From Marinilactibacillus sp042660675 (GTDB taxonomy: Bacteria; Bacillota; Bacilli; Lactobacillales; Carnobacteriaceae_A): 64,000 nucleotides of DNA. The stretch's first letter is position 1; the number at the start of each line of letters is the position of its first letter. Shown piece after piece: positions 7,485 through 16,501 of this stretch. The stretch spans positions 47,625 to 111,624 of the forward strand of contig NZ_JBHSUL010000023.1 of NCBI RefSeq assembly GCF_042660675.1. Reading direction: 5' to 3'. Under the pieces are notes generated by a model. That model had not been told where the DNA came from. It searched no databases and worked only from the letters and a program-made list of their open reading frames with translations. The position numbers and the translations under genes are program-made.

Positions 7485-8300
7485 ATGCACTTTTATGGTT
7501 TATTTGGAGAATCCCTCTCCCATACACTTTCTCCGGCTCTACATAAACGCATTTATCAACTGCTTAGAATCGATGCTGCTTATAAAGCTTTCGCATTTAA
7601 ACCAGCTCTTCTTGAGCAAGCCGTTTCTGGTGTAAAAGCCTTAACGATCAATGGTGTGAATGTTACGATCCCTTATAAAGAAAAAGTTATGCCTTATTTA
7701 GACGAGATTGATTCATTTGCTGAAAAATTGAATGCTGTTAATACCATAGAGCATAAAAACGGAAAGCTAATCGGTCACAATACAGACTATGCAGGCTTTA
7801 GTTTGATTTTCCAAAGAAGAAACTGGACAATAAAAGATAAAACAGCAGTTATTCTAGGAACAGGCGGAGCTGCAAAGATTGTTGAAGCCTACCTTCTTGA
7901 TCAGGGGATTGAACAACTGATTATTGCTTCGAGATCTCCTGAAAAATATGAGGACACCACGAAAAAGACCTATACCACTTACGATTCTTTATCTTCATAC
8001 AGCGGAGATTATCTAATTAATACTACTCCAGTTGGTATGTATCCAGAAATGAATGATTCTCCTGTCGATGCTTCGATCGTTGAGCAGTTCGGCACAATTA
8101 TAGACTTAATTTATAACCCTGAAGTAACCAACTTATTAAAAATGGGGAATCAATTGCATAAAGAGACTGCGAATGGTCTAGAAATGCTCGTTGGACAAGC
8201 CGTTCGAGCAGTGGAAATCTGGGAAAACTGTATGATTGAAGACAGCTTGATCGACGAATTGATTGAGTACTTTCAAAATGAATTGAGTGAATCTAATTGA
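7485..8300 (+). CDS. aroE: Shikimate dehydrogenase
   Basis: This 271-residue enzyme reduces 3-dehydroshikimate to shikimate with NADPH. The shikimate-binding start FGESLSHTLSPALH, the catalytic lysine in NVTIPYKE near residue 65, GHNTDYAGF near residue 100, the nucleotide loop LGTGGAAK near residue 125 and NTTPVGMYP near residue 180 are all present. It has a strong AAAGGAG site and is the first gene of the divergent aromatic operon, overlapping aroK by 4 bases. Confidence 0.96.
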   Translation: MHFYGLFGESLSHTLSPALHKRIYQLLRIDAAYKAFAFKPALLEQAVSGVKALTINGVNVTIPYKEKVMPYLDEIDSFAEKLNAVNTIEHKNGKLIGHNTDYAGFSLIFQRRNWTIKDKTAVILGTGGAAKIVEAYLLDQGIEQLIIASRSPEKYEDTTKKTYTTYDSLSSYSGDYLINTTPVGMYPEMNDSPVDASIVEQFGTIIDLIYNPEVTNLLKMGNQLHKETANGLEMLVGQAVRAVEIWENCMIEDSLIDELIEYFQNELSESN

Positions 8301-8818
8301 AAACAAACTTAGTATTCATTGGCATGACAGGTAGCGGTAAAACAAGCTTTGGAAAAAAACTTAGTCAAAAATTAGGTTTATCCTTCATTGATACAGATGA
8401 AGTCATTGAAAAAACAACGTATCAGTCTATTCCAGAATTATTTGAAATTGGTGAAGCACACTTTAGAATGATTGAATCCGATACTTGTAGACGAGTCGCT
8501 TCAGAAACAACACATTCCATTATTTCTTGTGGCGGTGGAGTTGTGTTAAAAAAAGAAAACATACAGGCTCTTAAGAAAACTGGCTGGATTGTTTTTATTG
8601 ATCGGCCTGTAGATAATATCGTTGAAGATATTCGAGTGGATCATCGTCCTTTATTAAAAGACGGCACAGATAAACTATACCAATTATATGATGAGCGGAT
8701 TGAACTTTACCGTTCTGCTGCGGATTTTGTTGTGAAAAACGATTCCAGTGAAGCTTATGTATTAAAGACAATTGAACAAAATCTTCCTGAAACCATTAAA
8801 AAAGGAGTAAGCAAATGA
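8297..8818 (+). CDS. aroK: Shikimate kinase
   Basis: This 173-residue P-loop kinase phosphorylates shikimate. The ATP loop GMTGSGKTSFGKKL is at the N-terminus, DTDEVIE provides the substrate and magnesium contacts, and SCGGGVV near residue 78 is the shikimate-binding glycine motif. The start is a TTG overlapping the aroE stop, with only a weak ribosome binding site, so translation probably depends on coupling to aroE. The end overlaps aroQ by 4 bases. Confidence 0.95.
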   Translation: MKTNLVFIGMTGSGKTSFGKKLSQKLGLSFIDTDEVIEKTTYQSIPELFEIGEAHFRMIESDTCRRVASETTHSIISCGGGVVLKKENIQALKKTGWIVFIDRPVDNIVEDIRVDHRPLLKDGTDKLYQLYDERIELYRSAADFVVKNDSSEAYVLKTIEQNLPETIKKGVSK

Positions 8819-9249
8819 ATTTACTGATCCTGAATGGACCGAATCTGAACTTTCTCGGTATTCGTGAACCAGAAATCTACGGTACTCAAACATTAGAAGA
8901 TATAGAAAAGCAGATCAATCACTATGCTACCGAGCGCGGTCATAACTGTACATTCTTTCAAAGCAACTCAGAAGGTGATTTAATCGACCGAATACAACAA
9001 GCACATACAGATAATATAGACGGCATCATTTTTAACCCTGCCGCTTATACACATTATAGTTATGCAATTCATGATGCAGTCAAAGCAATTGCGGTTCCTA
9101 CAGTGGAAGTGCATCTGAGTGCCATCAACGCCAGAGAATCTTTCAGAAAAGAATCCGTTGTGGCTCCTGCCTGTATCGGACAAATTTCCGGCTTTGGGGC
9201 AGCAGGATATACTCTAGCCGTTCATGCTTTAGAAGAAAATTTAGTTTAA
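8815..9249 (+). CDS. aroQ: 3-dehydroquinate dehydratase, type II
   Basis: This 144-residue protein is the small dodecameric type II enzyme that dehydrates 3-dehydroquinate. NGPNLNFLGIREPEIYG at the start includes the catalytic tyrosine, NPAAYTHYS carries the substrate-binding asparagine, and EVHLSAINARESFR carries the catalytic histidine. The usual HARE is NARE here, a small departure. GAVK-type type I enzymes are absent from the window. ATGA overlap with aroK and an AAAGGAG site. Confidence 0.95.
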   Translation: MNLLILNGPNLNFLGIREPEIYGTQTLEDIEKQINHYATERGHNCTFFQSNSEGDLIDRIQQAHTDNIDGIIFNPAAYTHYSYAIHDAVKAIAVPTVEVHLSAINARESFRKESVVAPACIGQISGFGAAGYTLAVHALEENLV

Positions 9250-9260
9250 AGGAGTCTGAA

Positions 9261-10097
9261 ATGAAAATTGCACTTATTGGACTAGGCGCAATTGGCGGTT
9301 CATTTGCTATGGGCCTCAAAGCGGCTGGGTACAAAGAAATTTACGGAGTAGATCTTGATCCAAACACGATTGCGACCGCAGAAAAAGAAGGGCTGATCAT
9401 CAAAGGTTACACTGATGCAAAAGTACTGTTACCTGATATGGATCTTGTTCTACTCTCCCTTTATCCCAATCAAATTGCGTCTTTTGTTGAACAGTACAGA
9501 GATGACTTTAAAAGTGGTCTTGTATTGACAGATGTTACAGGTGTGAAGACATCCATCGTTGAACAAGTGATGAAAGTTCTACCTGATACGGCTGATTTTG
9601 TTTTTGCTCATCCAATGCGTGGAAGTGAAAAGAAAGGCTTCATTGGCGCAGACCATACTCGATTTATTGGGGCGAACGCCTTAATCACCCCTATTCCATT
9701 TAATAGAGAAGCTAATCTTGTGCTTGTTGAAAAGGTTTATCGGGATATCGGATTTGAAACTCTTTCGCGTGTCACTCCAGAATTACACGATAACCAAATT
9801 GCATACGTCAGTCAGCTGATGCACGCTCTTTCTGTAGCTGTCGTAAATAGTTCGCAAGCTTCTGAAGACACACTGACCTTTGCCGGTAATAGTTTTAAGG
9901 AGCTTACAAGAATCGCAGATATCAATGGAGACTTGTGGAGCGAACTTTTTTTGAATAATCGTTCTGCTCTCTTAAATTCTATAGAAGCATTCGAAGATGA
10001 ACTCGACAAACTTAAACGGACATTAGTCGAAGATGATGAAGTAGCTTTAAAATCTATTTTCAAAAAAGCTAGTGTTCAAAGAAGGAATTGGTACTAA
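9261..10097 (+). CDS. tyrA: Prephenate dehydrogenase
   Basis: This 278-residue enzyme oxidatively decarboxylates prephenate to 4-hydroxyphenylpyruvate, the tyrosine branch. The NAD loop GLGAIGGSFAMGLK is at the start, FAHPMRGSEKKGF near residue 115 is the conserved prephenate-binding motif, and the C-terminal half is helical as in the family. There is no ACT domain, so feedback inhibition by tyrosine would have to act otherwise. It closes the aroE operon, 11 bases after aroQ, and is followed by a strong terminator. Confidence 0.94.
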   Translation: MKIALIGLGAIGGSFAMGLKAAGYKEIYGVDLDPNTIATAEKEGLIIKGYTDAKVLLPDMDLVLLSLYPNQIASFVEQYRDDFKSGLVLTDVTGVKTSIVEQVMKVLPDTADFVFAHPMRGSEKKGFIGADHTRFIGANALITPIPFNREANLVLVEKVYRDIGFETLSRVTPELHDNQIAYVSQLMHALSVAVVNSSQASEDTLTFAGNSFKELTRIADINGDLWSELFLNNRSALLNSIEAFEDELDKLKRTLVEDDEVALKSIFKKASVQRRNWY

Positions 10098-10139
10098 AAG
10101 AGGATTCTCTACTTAATTCGGTAGAGAATCCTCTTTTTA
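10096..10139. terminator. Terminator after tyrA, also facing the convergent acetyltransferase
   Basis: A 17-base stem (10096-10112 with 10121-10137) ends in a T run on the plus strand and an A run on the other side, so it can serve both convergent genes. Confidence 0.9.
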
Positions 10140-10141
10140 AC

Positions 10142-10648
10142 TTACTTTTCTAATGTTGAAAACACGTAAACGTCTTTCCCTTTCAAAGTCACCGTTTTTT
10201 TGATCTGCATCCCATTAGCTTCTGCAACTTTTTTTGAGCCTTCATTTTCTACATGAACCAATGAAATGATCTCATCTAAGTGTAGTTGCTGTTCCCCGAA
10301 TGCTCTCAAAGCCGTCGCGATTTCTGTAGCGTAGCCATTTCTCCAATGTTCTTCTGCAATCCAATAGCCGATTTCCGTATAGTCTATACCTTCTACGGTT
10401 TGAGGAAGAAATCCTGCATGGCCGACTGGTTCCCCACTGTCCTTTAATTCGATTACTTTGAGTCCCATATATGGATTTTTTTCATATAAGTTGAACATAC
10501 GCTCTAAGGCAGCTTTTGTCTGCTCTTGCGTATAAACTTCTCCAATTCCTATATACTTTACAACTTTAGGATTTGAAGTTAAGGTCTTTAAAAATTCCAA
10601 ATCATTCTGTGTATAGTCTCTTAACCTCAGTCTTTCTGTCTCTAACAT
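10142..10648 (-). CDS. GNAT-family N-acetyltransferase (RimJ/RimL type)
   Basis: This protein of about 168 residues opens with ETERLRLRDYTQNDLEF, the usual start of ribosomal-protein-type GNAT enzymes. It continues with GHAGFLPQ and EIGYWIAEEHWRNGYATEIATAL, the acetyl-CoA-binding region, and HVENEGSKKVAEANGM, the conserved helix. It would acetylate an amine or a protein N-terminus; the substrate is unknown. The ATG at 10648 fits the family start; an upstream GTG at 10687 adds 13 residues that do not. It lies behind the trpS terminator, so it probably depends on readthrough or an unseen promoter. Confidence 0.8.
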   Translation of the reverse strand: MLETERLRLRDYTQNDLEFLKTLTSNPKVVKYIGIGEVYTQEQTKAALERMFNLYEKNPYMGLKVIELKDSGEPVGHAGFLPQTVEGIDYTEIGYWIAEEHWRNGYATEIATALRAFGEQQLHLDEIISLVHVENEGSKKVAEANGMQIKKTVTLKGKDVYVFSTLEK

Positions 10649-10677
10649 ATGCCTACCTACTTTCTTTTTAGAATAGA

Positions 10678-10718
10678 AAAGATACACAGAAGAGCTTTGA
10701 CGCTCCTCTTGTGTATCT
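10678..10718 (-). terminator. Terminator of trpS
   Basis: On the minus strand a 16-17-base stem (10718-10702 with 10695-10680) is followed by a T-rich run, 8 bases after the trpS stop. Confidence 0.85.
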
Positions 10719-10725
10719 CACTGGT

Positions 10726-11739
10726 TTATTTAAAATAATTGATTCCCATAGCACTTTTCACTTCATCCAGTGTTTGCGCAGCGACTTTTTCTGCTTTCTC
10801 ACTACCGGCTTTCAGCATGGCGTGAACGGCATCCAAATCTTTTGAAGCTTCTTCTCTGCGTTCGCGAATCGGTTGTAGTTTAGCTTGAAGAACCTCATTC
10901 AAGTAACGTTTAATCTTAACGTCTCCTAGCCCACCCTTTTGATAGTGGTCTTTCAGTTCTTGAACTTTCTCTTTATCATCATCAAAGACATCAAGGTAGG
11001 TGAAAACAACATTACCTTCAACCTGGCCTGGATCTTCTACACGGATATGATTCGGATCTGTATACATACTCATCACTTTTTTCTGGATATCATCCGCTGA
11101 ATCTGATAAGTAAATACCATTATTGAGCGATTTGCTCATTTTACCTCTACCATCTATTCCAACTAATCTTCCGTGTCCTTTTGGCGGTAAAATGATATCT
11201 GGTTCAATTAAAGCATCTGTATGGTAAATTCTATTGAAGTCACGCGCAATTTCTCTTGTCTGTTCCAGCATCGGTCTCTGATCTTCTCCAACTGGTACAT
11301 GTGTTGCTTTAAAAGCTGTAATATCGGCAGCTTGGCTGACAGGGTACATAAAGAATCCCGCAGGTATACTTTCATTAAAGCCTTTTTCTTGAATTTCAGA
11401 TTTCACTGTAGGATTTCGGTTCAATCTGGATACTGTAACGATATTCAAATAATACATCATCAGTTCAGCTAGTTGAGGAATCTGTGACTGAATAAAAATG
11501 GTTGTTTTTTCTGGATCCAACCCTATTGCAAGATAATCAAGTGCTACTTCTGTTACACTTTTCTGAACTTTTTCAGGTGTTTTAGCATTGTCTGTTAAAG
11601 CTTGCTGGTCAGCAATCATAACATAGATATGGTTATCTGGATCTTGTTGCATTTTTAAACGATTTTGAAGAGATCCTACATAATGTCCTAGATGCAATTT
11701 CCCTGTAGGACGGTCTCCTGTCAAGATAATTCTTTTCAT
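10726..11739 (-). CDS. trpS: Tryptophanyl-tRNA synthetase
   Basis: This 337-residue class I synthetase attaches Trp to its tRNA. The HIGH-type motif is GKLHLGHYVGS near residue 13, and the KMSKS loop is GKMSKSLNN near residue 200. GDRPTG at the start and VPVGEDQRPMLE near residue 150 are tryptophan- and ATP-site elements. The length is normal for the family. I see no T-box (no TGGNACCGCG-type sequence) in the 300 bases upstream, unlike many Bacillota synthetase genes. Confidence 0.97.
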   Translation of the reverse strand: MKRIILTGDRPTGKLHLGHYVGSLQNRLKMQQDPDNHIYVMIADQQALTDNAKTPEKVQKSVTEVALDYLAIGLDPEKTTIFIQSQIPQLAELMMYYLNIVTVSRLNRNPTVKSEIQEKGFNESIPAGFFMYPVSQAADITAFKATHVPVGEDQRPMLEQTREIARDFNRIYHTDALIEPDIILPPKGHGRLVGIDGRGKMSKSLNNGIYLSDSADDIQKKVMSMYTDPNHIRVEDPGQVEGNVVFTYLDVFDDDKEKVQELKDHYQKGGLGDVKIKRYLNEVLQAKLQPIRERREEASKDLDAVHAMLKAGSEKAEKVAAQTLDEVKSAMGINYFK

Positions 11740-12043
11740 AAATCCTAGCTCCTTAATGTTGTAATTGGCTTTTACTTATTGTATCGTAACTATACTATAT
11801 AAAACAATGTATAATCTGTTTATTTTAAAGAACTTTATACCTTTTCGCACAACCAAAAACCAGTCTAAGGTCTGATGTAAAAGAAGTTGATTAAGGGTAC
11901 AGTGATGACAGTAGCATTCACACATATGAACATTCTTACAAATACTTTTAACAATTCGTAAAATTTGCGTGATAATTTTGAAATTCAGTCTATTTTATAG
12001 AGTTTTTAGAGTATAATGAAGACAATCAATTTTGGAGGACGAT
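11740..12043. other. Intergenic region between trpS and the glycolipid operon
   Basis: About 300 bases between divergent genes. Apart from AT-rich promoter-like tracts (a TATAAT at 12012-12017 facing right and TATAGT-like sequence near 11790-11800 facing left), I see no open reading frame, riboswitch or repeat that I can support. Confidence 0.4.
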
Positions 12044-13225
12044 ATGAAGATATTAATTACAACAGAATGGTACACTCCAACTGTTAACGGTGTAATCACT
12101 TCTATTATCAACCTAAAAGAGATTTTGACAGACATGGGACACGAAGTCCGCATACTGACTCTATCAGAAAAATCCAACTCTCATGTAGATGAAGAGCGGG
12201 GTTTATATTCAATGCCTTCTTATGGTGTCGGAAAAATTTATCCCGGTGCACGAGTGGCCTTGACGATGGATGATGATGTGTTGTCTCATATTCTAGAATG
12301 GAACCCTGATGTGATTCACACTCAATGTGAGTTCAGCACGTTTAGAATCGCGCGTAGAATCTCTCAGACTTTGATGATCCCAATAGTGCATACATATCAC
12401 ACTGTCTATGAAGATTATACGCATTATTTTTCACCAAATAAAAAATGGGGTAAAAAGGCTGTTGCTTTGTTCAGCAAAAGAGTCTTGAACCATTCAGATG
12501 CCGTGATTGTTCCGACAAAAAAAGTCGAATCCCTTTTAAAAGGATACAAGGTAAATCAGCCTGTACATGTGATTCCTACTGGTTTGGATTTAGAGAAATT
12601 CAATAAGCCAGTTGACCAGAAAGAGATTACAGCATTGAGACGCTCTCTTTCTATACCCGATGATTGTTCCGTACTTGTCAGTGTCGGAAGAATCGCTAAA
12701 GAAAAAAATTTGGAAGAAATTATTTCTTACCTTAAAGAGCTTAATGATCCGAAGCTTCGACTCCTAGTTGTTGGAGATGGCCCTTACAGAGAAACACTGG
12801 AGGCCTTCATTGATGAAATAGACGCTCGTGCCTTTGTAGTCTTCGCCGGCATGGTCGATCCTAATAAAATCGCCACTTACTATCAGGCAGGAGATCTTTT
12901 TGTCAGTGCGTCTACTAGTGAAACGCAAGGTCTTTCTTATATTGAAGCTCTTGCAAGCGGCGTTTTTGCTTTATGTAGAAAAGATGATTGTCTAATTGAC
13001 GTAATTGAAGATGGAGAGAATGGATTTCAGTATACTGAATTTTCTGAATTCAAGTCTTTTCTTTATACCCTATTAACTCAAGATGATTTTGATCATTCAA
13101 AAAAACTGGCAGCACAAAACAAAATCGAAGAAACGTACTCTATCGAAGCTTTTGGAAAAAGTGTGGAACTGGTCTATTTAGAAGCTATCAGAACCCATAC
13201 GCATCAGCACGTTTTCTCTCTCTAG
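12044..13225 (+). CDS. Glycolipid glucosyltransferase, first step (BgsB/LafA-like, GT4)
   Basis: This 393-residue GT4 glycosyltransferase has the diacylglycerol-glucosyltransferase pattern: TEWYTPTVNGVITSI at the start, HTQCEFSTF near residue 90, and PIVHTYHTVYEDYTHYF near residue 115. The C-terminal half has the GT-B donor site (VGRIAKEKNL, VGDGPYRE, SETQGLSYIEALASG). It likely makes monoglucosyl-diacylglycerol at the inner membrane face. The next gene is the matching second-step enzyme, an order I recall from enterococcal bgsB-bgsA. The ATG has GGAGG 5 bases upstream; an in-frame TTG at 12032 overlaps that site and is rejected. Confidence 0.85.
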   Translation: MKILITTEWYTPTVNGVITSIINLKEILTDMGHEVRILTLSEKSNSHVDEERGLYSMPSYGVGKIYPGARVALTMDDDVLSHILEWNPDVIHTQCEFSTFRIARRISQTLMIPIVHTYHTVYEDYTHYFSPNKKWGKKAVALFSKRVLNHSDAVIVPTKKVESLLKGYKVNQPVHVIPTGLDLEKFNKPVDQKEITALRRSLSIPDDCSVLVSVGRIAKEKNLEEIISYLKELNDPKLRLLVVGDGPYRETLEAFIDEIDARAFVVFAGMVDPNKIATYYQAGDLFVSASTSETQGLSYIEALASGVFALCRKDDCLIDVIEDGENGFQYTEFSEFKSFLYTLLTQDDFDHSKKLAAQNKIEETYSIEAFGKSVELVYLEAIRTHTHQHVFSL

Positions 13226-13239
13226 GAATGAGGATTTAA

Positions 13240-14256
13240 TTGGAACACTTCAACAAGAAAGTCTTACTGTATAAAGGTTCAGAAAAAGTCATCACTCAAA
13301 GTGGGATTGGTGAAGCACTTCGTCACCAGAAAAAAATGTTAGAATCCCTGAATGTAGCTTATACTGAAAATCCTAAAGAAGACTACGACGTAGTGCATTT
13401 GAATACGATACTTCCCGACTCTGTATTTATGGCGAAAAAAGCTCATAGTGATGGAAAAAAAGTTATCTATTATGGACATTCCACTATGGAGGATTTTAGG
13501 AATTCTTTCCGTGGATCCAATGTGATTGCGCCACTTTTTAAAAAATGGCTGCAGTATTGCTACCGCCAAGGAGATATCATTGTCACACCAACACAATATT
13601 CTAAAAATATTTTACTGAATTATAGTTTAAACAGACCTATCGTTTCTTTATCGAACGGAGTCGATACCACTTATTTCACTAAAGTATCTTCTAATGGTGC
13701 GCGTTTCAGAAAGCAGTACCACTTGGCTGAAGATCAAAAAGTCATTGTTTCCGTTGGACACTTGATTGAACGCAAAGGTATCCTAGATTTTTTAGCCTTA
13801 GCCAAACAGTATCCTGAATACTTGTTTTTCTGGTTTGGACATACGTCAAAGTCTCTTATGACTCGGACCGTACAAAATGCCATTAAACAAGCTTCAGCTA
13901 ACGTACAATTCCCCGGATTCGTTTCTTCTTCTGAATTACGAGATGTCTATTCGGGTAGTGATTTATTTCTATTCATGACACATGAAGAAACAGAAGGTAT
14001 TGTACTGCTAGAAGCGTTGGCCAACGAACTTCCTATATTGGTTAGAGATATTCCAATTTACAGAGAGTGGTTACCTGATAAGACAGTAGTTTATAAAGCA
14101 GCCACCCAAGAAGGATTCAAAAAAATACTTCCTTTGATTTTAGAGAAAAAACTTCCCTCACTGACTACTCCAGGTCGCCATGCTGCTGAACAGTTTGACC
14201 TGCACAAAGTGAGCCTTGATCTAGCTATTATTTACAAAAAATTATTCAATGATTAA
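13240..14256 (+). CDS. Glycolipid glycosyltransferase, second step (BgsA/LafB-like, GT4)
   Basis: This 338-residue glycosyltransferase resembles BgsA/LafB, which add a second sugar to glucosyl-diacylglycerol and so make the lipoteichoic acid glycolipid anchor. Visible are GIGEALRHQKK near residue 28, the YGHSTMEDFRNSFRGSN block near residue 75, TPTQYSKNIL near residue 115 and the donor-site HEETEGIVLLEALA near residue 245. The start is TTG with GAGG upstream, 14 bases after the previous gene, so the two form an operon closed by a terminator. The sugar added cannot be told from sequence. Confidence 0.85.
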   Translation: MEHFNKKVLLYKGSEKVITQSGIGEALRHQKKMLESLNVAYTENPKEDYDVVHLNTILPDSVFMAKKAHSDGKKVIYYGHSTMEDFRNSFRGSNVIAPLFKKWLQYCYRQGDIIVTPTQYSKNILLNYSLNRPIVSLSNGVDTTYFTKVSSNGARFRKQYHLAEDQKVIVSVGHLIERKGILDFLALAKQYPEYLFFWFGHTSKSLMTRTVQNAIKQASANVQFPGFVSSSELRDVYSGSDLFLFMTHEETEGIVLLEALANELPILVRDIPIYREWLPDKTVVYKAATQEGFKKILPLILEKKLPSLTTPGRHAAEQFDLHKVSLDLAIIYKKLFND

Positions 14257-14280
14257 CCGTTAACAATTGGAGTTATAAGA

Positions 14281-14326
14281 AAGAGAGAAAGTTTTGAGGT
14301 TGACTCGATACTTTCTCTCTTTTTAT
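14281..14326 (+). terminator. Terminator of the glycolipid operon
   Basis: A 12-base stem (14281-14292 with 14310-14321) is followed by a T run. Confidence 0.85.
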
Positions 14327-14498
14327 CTAAACAGGATCCCCCCCCATTTTAATTGCATTGATTATTTATAATTTCACTAAAGTTGCAAGTTTCTCATTGT
14401 ATTCTTATCTCATTCTATTTACAATTATATAAACATATTTAACTGGTTTGATTTTTCGATCTTATCCCTTTAAATCAGTAACTCAGGAGGCTATACCT

Positions 14499-15464
14499 TT
14501 GACTTATTCAGTACAAACAGAGAAATCTATTGCAAAATTACATACATTAATTGATACGGTCGATCAGATTGTAATCGGTAAAAAAGACGTTACCCGATAT
14601 ACCTTGATTGCCATGCTGGCGGGCGGTCATGTCCTTTTTGAAGATATTCCCGGTGTAGGTAAAACGCTCCTGATTAAAACGATAGCCAAGTGTCTGGAAG
14701 CTGATTTCTCACGAATTCAATTCACACCAGACTTGATCCCTTCTGACATTATTGGCTTTTCCGTACCCAATATGCAAGATGCTCAATTCGAGTTTCGGCA
14801 CGGTCCTTTGTTCAACCAAATCGTACTAGCAGACGAGATCAATCGTACTTCTCCAAGAACACAGGCAGCCATGCTAGAAGCCATGTCTGAAAAACAAGTA
14901 ACACTTGATAGTGAAACCCATCTATTACCGGACCCTTTCTTTGTTTTGGCTACTCAAAATCCTATCGACTACGAAGGAACCTATCCTTTGCCTGAAGCTC
15001 AGCTCGATCGTTTTCTTTTTCAACTTTCTCTAGGATATCCTAGTAAGGAACAGGAAATCCGAATGCTCGAATCCCCAGATCAATTAAGCTCAATAGAACA
15101 GTTACAACCGATTTTGTCTTTAAACGAATTCAATACGCTTAAAGAGCTAGTAAAATCTGTTTATGTCAATCCACAACTACTAGATTATATGATTATGCTT
15201 GTTGACCGTACTCGTAACCATTCTGAACTTAGACTCGGTATCAGTCCGAGAGGAACCCAGTATTGTTTAGCTGCTGCACGCGGCCAGGCTCTTTTAAGTG
15301 GTCGTGATTATGTCACCCCGCAAGATATCTTATCTATTATTAAACCTTTATTCAGACATCGCCTTTTATTTGTAAATAGAATGACTGCTCAAGCAATTGA
15401 TGACTTTATTGACGAACTTATCAGTCAGGTAGATATTCCTACTAAAATCAGGAGCTCGAAATGA
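14499..15464 (+). CDS. MoxR-family AAA+ ATPase
   Basis: This 321-residue AAA+ ATPase has Walker A in PGVGKTLLIK, Walker B in VLADEINRTSP, sensor 1 in FFVLATQNP and the C-terminal lid typical of MoxR proteins. MoxR ATPases act as chaperone-like remodelers for partner proteins. It is the first gene of a MoxR-DUF58-transglutaminase operon, a very common trio, and the stop overlaps the next start by 4 bases. The start is TTG with AGGAGG 8 bases upstream; a longer frame opening at 14448 has no binding site. Confidence 0.92.
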   Translation: MTYSVQTEKSIAKLHTLIDTVDQIVIGKKDVTRYTLIAMLAGGHVLFEDIPGVGKTLLIKTIAKCLEADFSRIQFTPDLIPSDIIGFSVPNMQDAQFEFRHGPLFNQIVLADEINRTSPRTQAAMLEAMSEKQVTLDSETHLLPDPFFVLATQNPIDYEGTYPLPEAQLDRFLFQLSLGYPSKEQEIRMLESPDQLSSIEQLQPILSLNEFNTLKELVKSVYVNPQLLDYMIMLVDRTRNHSELRLGISPRGTQYCLAAARGQALLSGRDYVTPQDILSIIKPLFRHRLLFVNRMTAQAIDDFIDELISQVDIPTKIRSSK

Positions 15465-16501
15465 AGCAGCGTTTTATTAATTGGCGTGGGTTAACGTTCG
15501 TATTATTATACTTTTTTACCATTCTTTACACATTAACGTTTCCTTCTTCTGTGTCCTGGTTTATTTTCTATAGTTTTTCACTCGTTTTATTGGTCGCTTT
15601 TTTTTCATCTCGCTTGAAGATCTATTTCAAGAATATCCAATGGGTTGTTACGGAAGATAATCGCTTAGATCTTTCTTTTACCCTTTACCGAAGATGGCAT
15701 CTTTTATTTTTATTGTCTTCGTTTGAATTGATTCTAACCGATCAGCAAGGCATTCAGATTTTTCAGACAGTTTATCCGGATCTATTTTTAAAGAATCACT
15801 CAGAGTTTCGTGCTTTGTCTCAACATATGACTAGAGGTCATTATGAGCAGTTGACGGTTCAGACCCGAGGACTCGGTTTATTTGGTTTGTTTAGACATCG
15901 CTTTACACATTCACTTTCCGTAGATTTTGCAATTTATCCAAAAAAAGCACCACAAGAGCGGATATTAAAACTCTTATCTGAACAAGCCATTCGCTTAACA
16001 GATTTAGATTCTCTCTCCCACGCTTTTGAAGTGAAAGAATTAAGAGCTTATCAACCTCGCGACGCAATTGGCTCTATTGACTGGAAGTCGAGCTTGAAAC
16101 GGGAACAGTGGATGATCAAAGAATATGATCGTGAAGATCACCTATCTATCAGTTTGTACTTTGTAGGCTTCTCTTCTTCACGGTTTGAAGATTTACTCAG
16201 TTTAGCCTACAGTCTGGATCAGTATTTATCTGTTAATTCTAAAAATGACCTTCACTTGCTAGGTTCATTTAACGGACAAACTACCAAACACAGCCATCCC
16301 GATGATTATCTAACGATTCAACCAAGTGAAGATGATCAGCGCTTACTCAAATTACTAGGTCCTTTAGATACGTTTAAAACGACTATTTTGATTATAGCGC
16401 CACGGAATATATCCTTACCTGATACGATTAAAAACACGCCTAATCTATTTATTTTAGATGAGCGTCAATTGAATTCACTGAAAGGAGGCGCTGAAGAGTG
16501 A
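15461..16501 (+). CDS. DUF58 protein of the MoxR operon
   Basis: This 346-residue protein has two N-terminal membrane helices (roughly residues 10-27 and 31-48) and then a cytoplasmic part. The DUF58 signature is visible in ELRAYQPRDAIGSIDWKSSLKREQWMIKEYDREDH (read in short pieces: YQPRDAIGSIDWK, then MIKEYDRED), near residues 195-230. DUF58 proteins are von Willebrand-like partners of MoxR ATPases. Its function is not known in detail. It overlaps both neighbours by 4 bases. Confidence 0.88.
   Translation: MKQRFINWRGLTFVLLYFFTILYTLTFPSSVSWFIFYSFSLVLLVAFFSSRLKIYFKNIQWVVTEDNRLDLSFTLYRRWHLLFLLSSFELILTDQQGIQIFQTVYPDLFLKNHSEFRALSQHMTRGHYEQLTVQTRGLGLFGLFRHRFTHSLSVDFAIYPKKAPQERILKLLSEQAIRLTDLDSLSHAFEVKELRAYQPRDAIGSIDWKSSLKREQWMIKEYDREDHLSISLYFVGFSSSRFEDLLSLAYSLDQYLSVNSKNDLHLLGSFNGQTTKHSHPDDYLTIQPSEDDQRLLKLLGPLDTFKTTILIIAPRNISLPDTIKNTPNLFILDERQLNSLKGGAEE

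Noticed and set aside
11740..12043. T-box or other riboswitch upstream of trpS
   Set aside because: I found neither the T-box core sequence nor a terminator with competing arms in this region.
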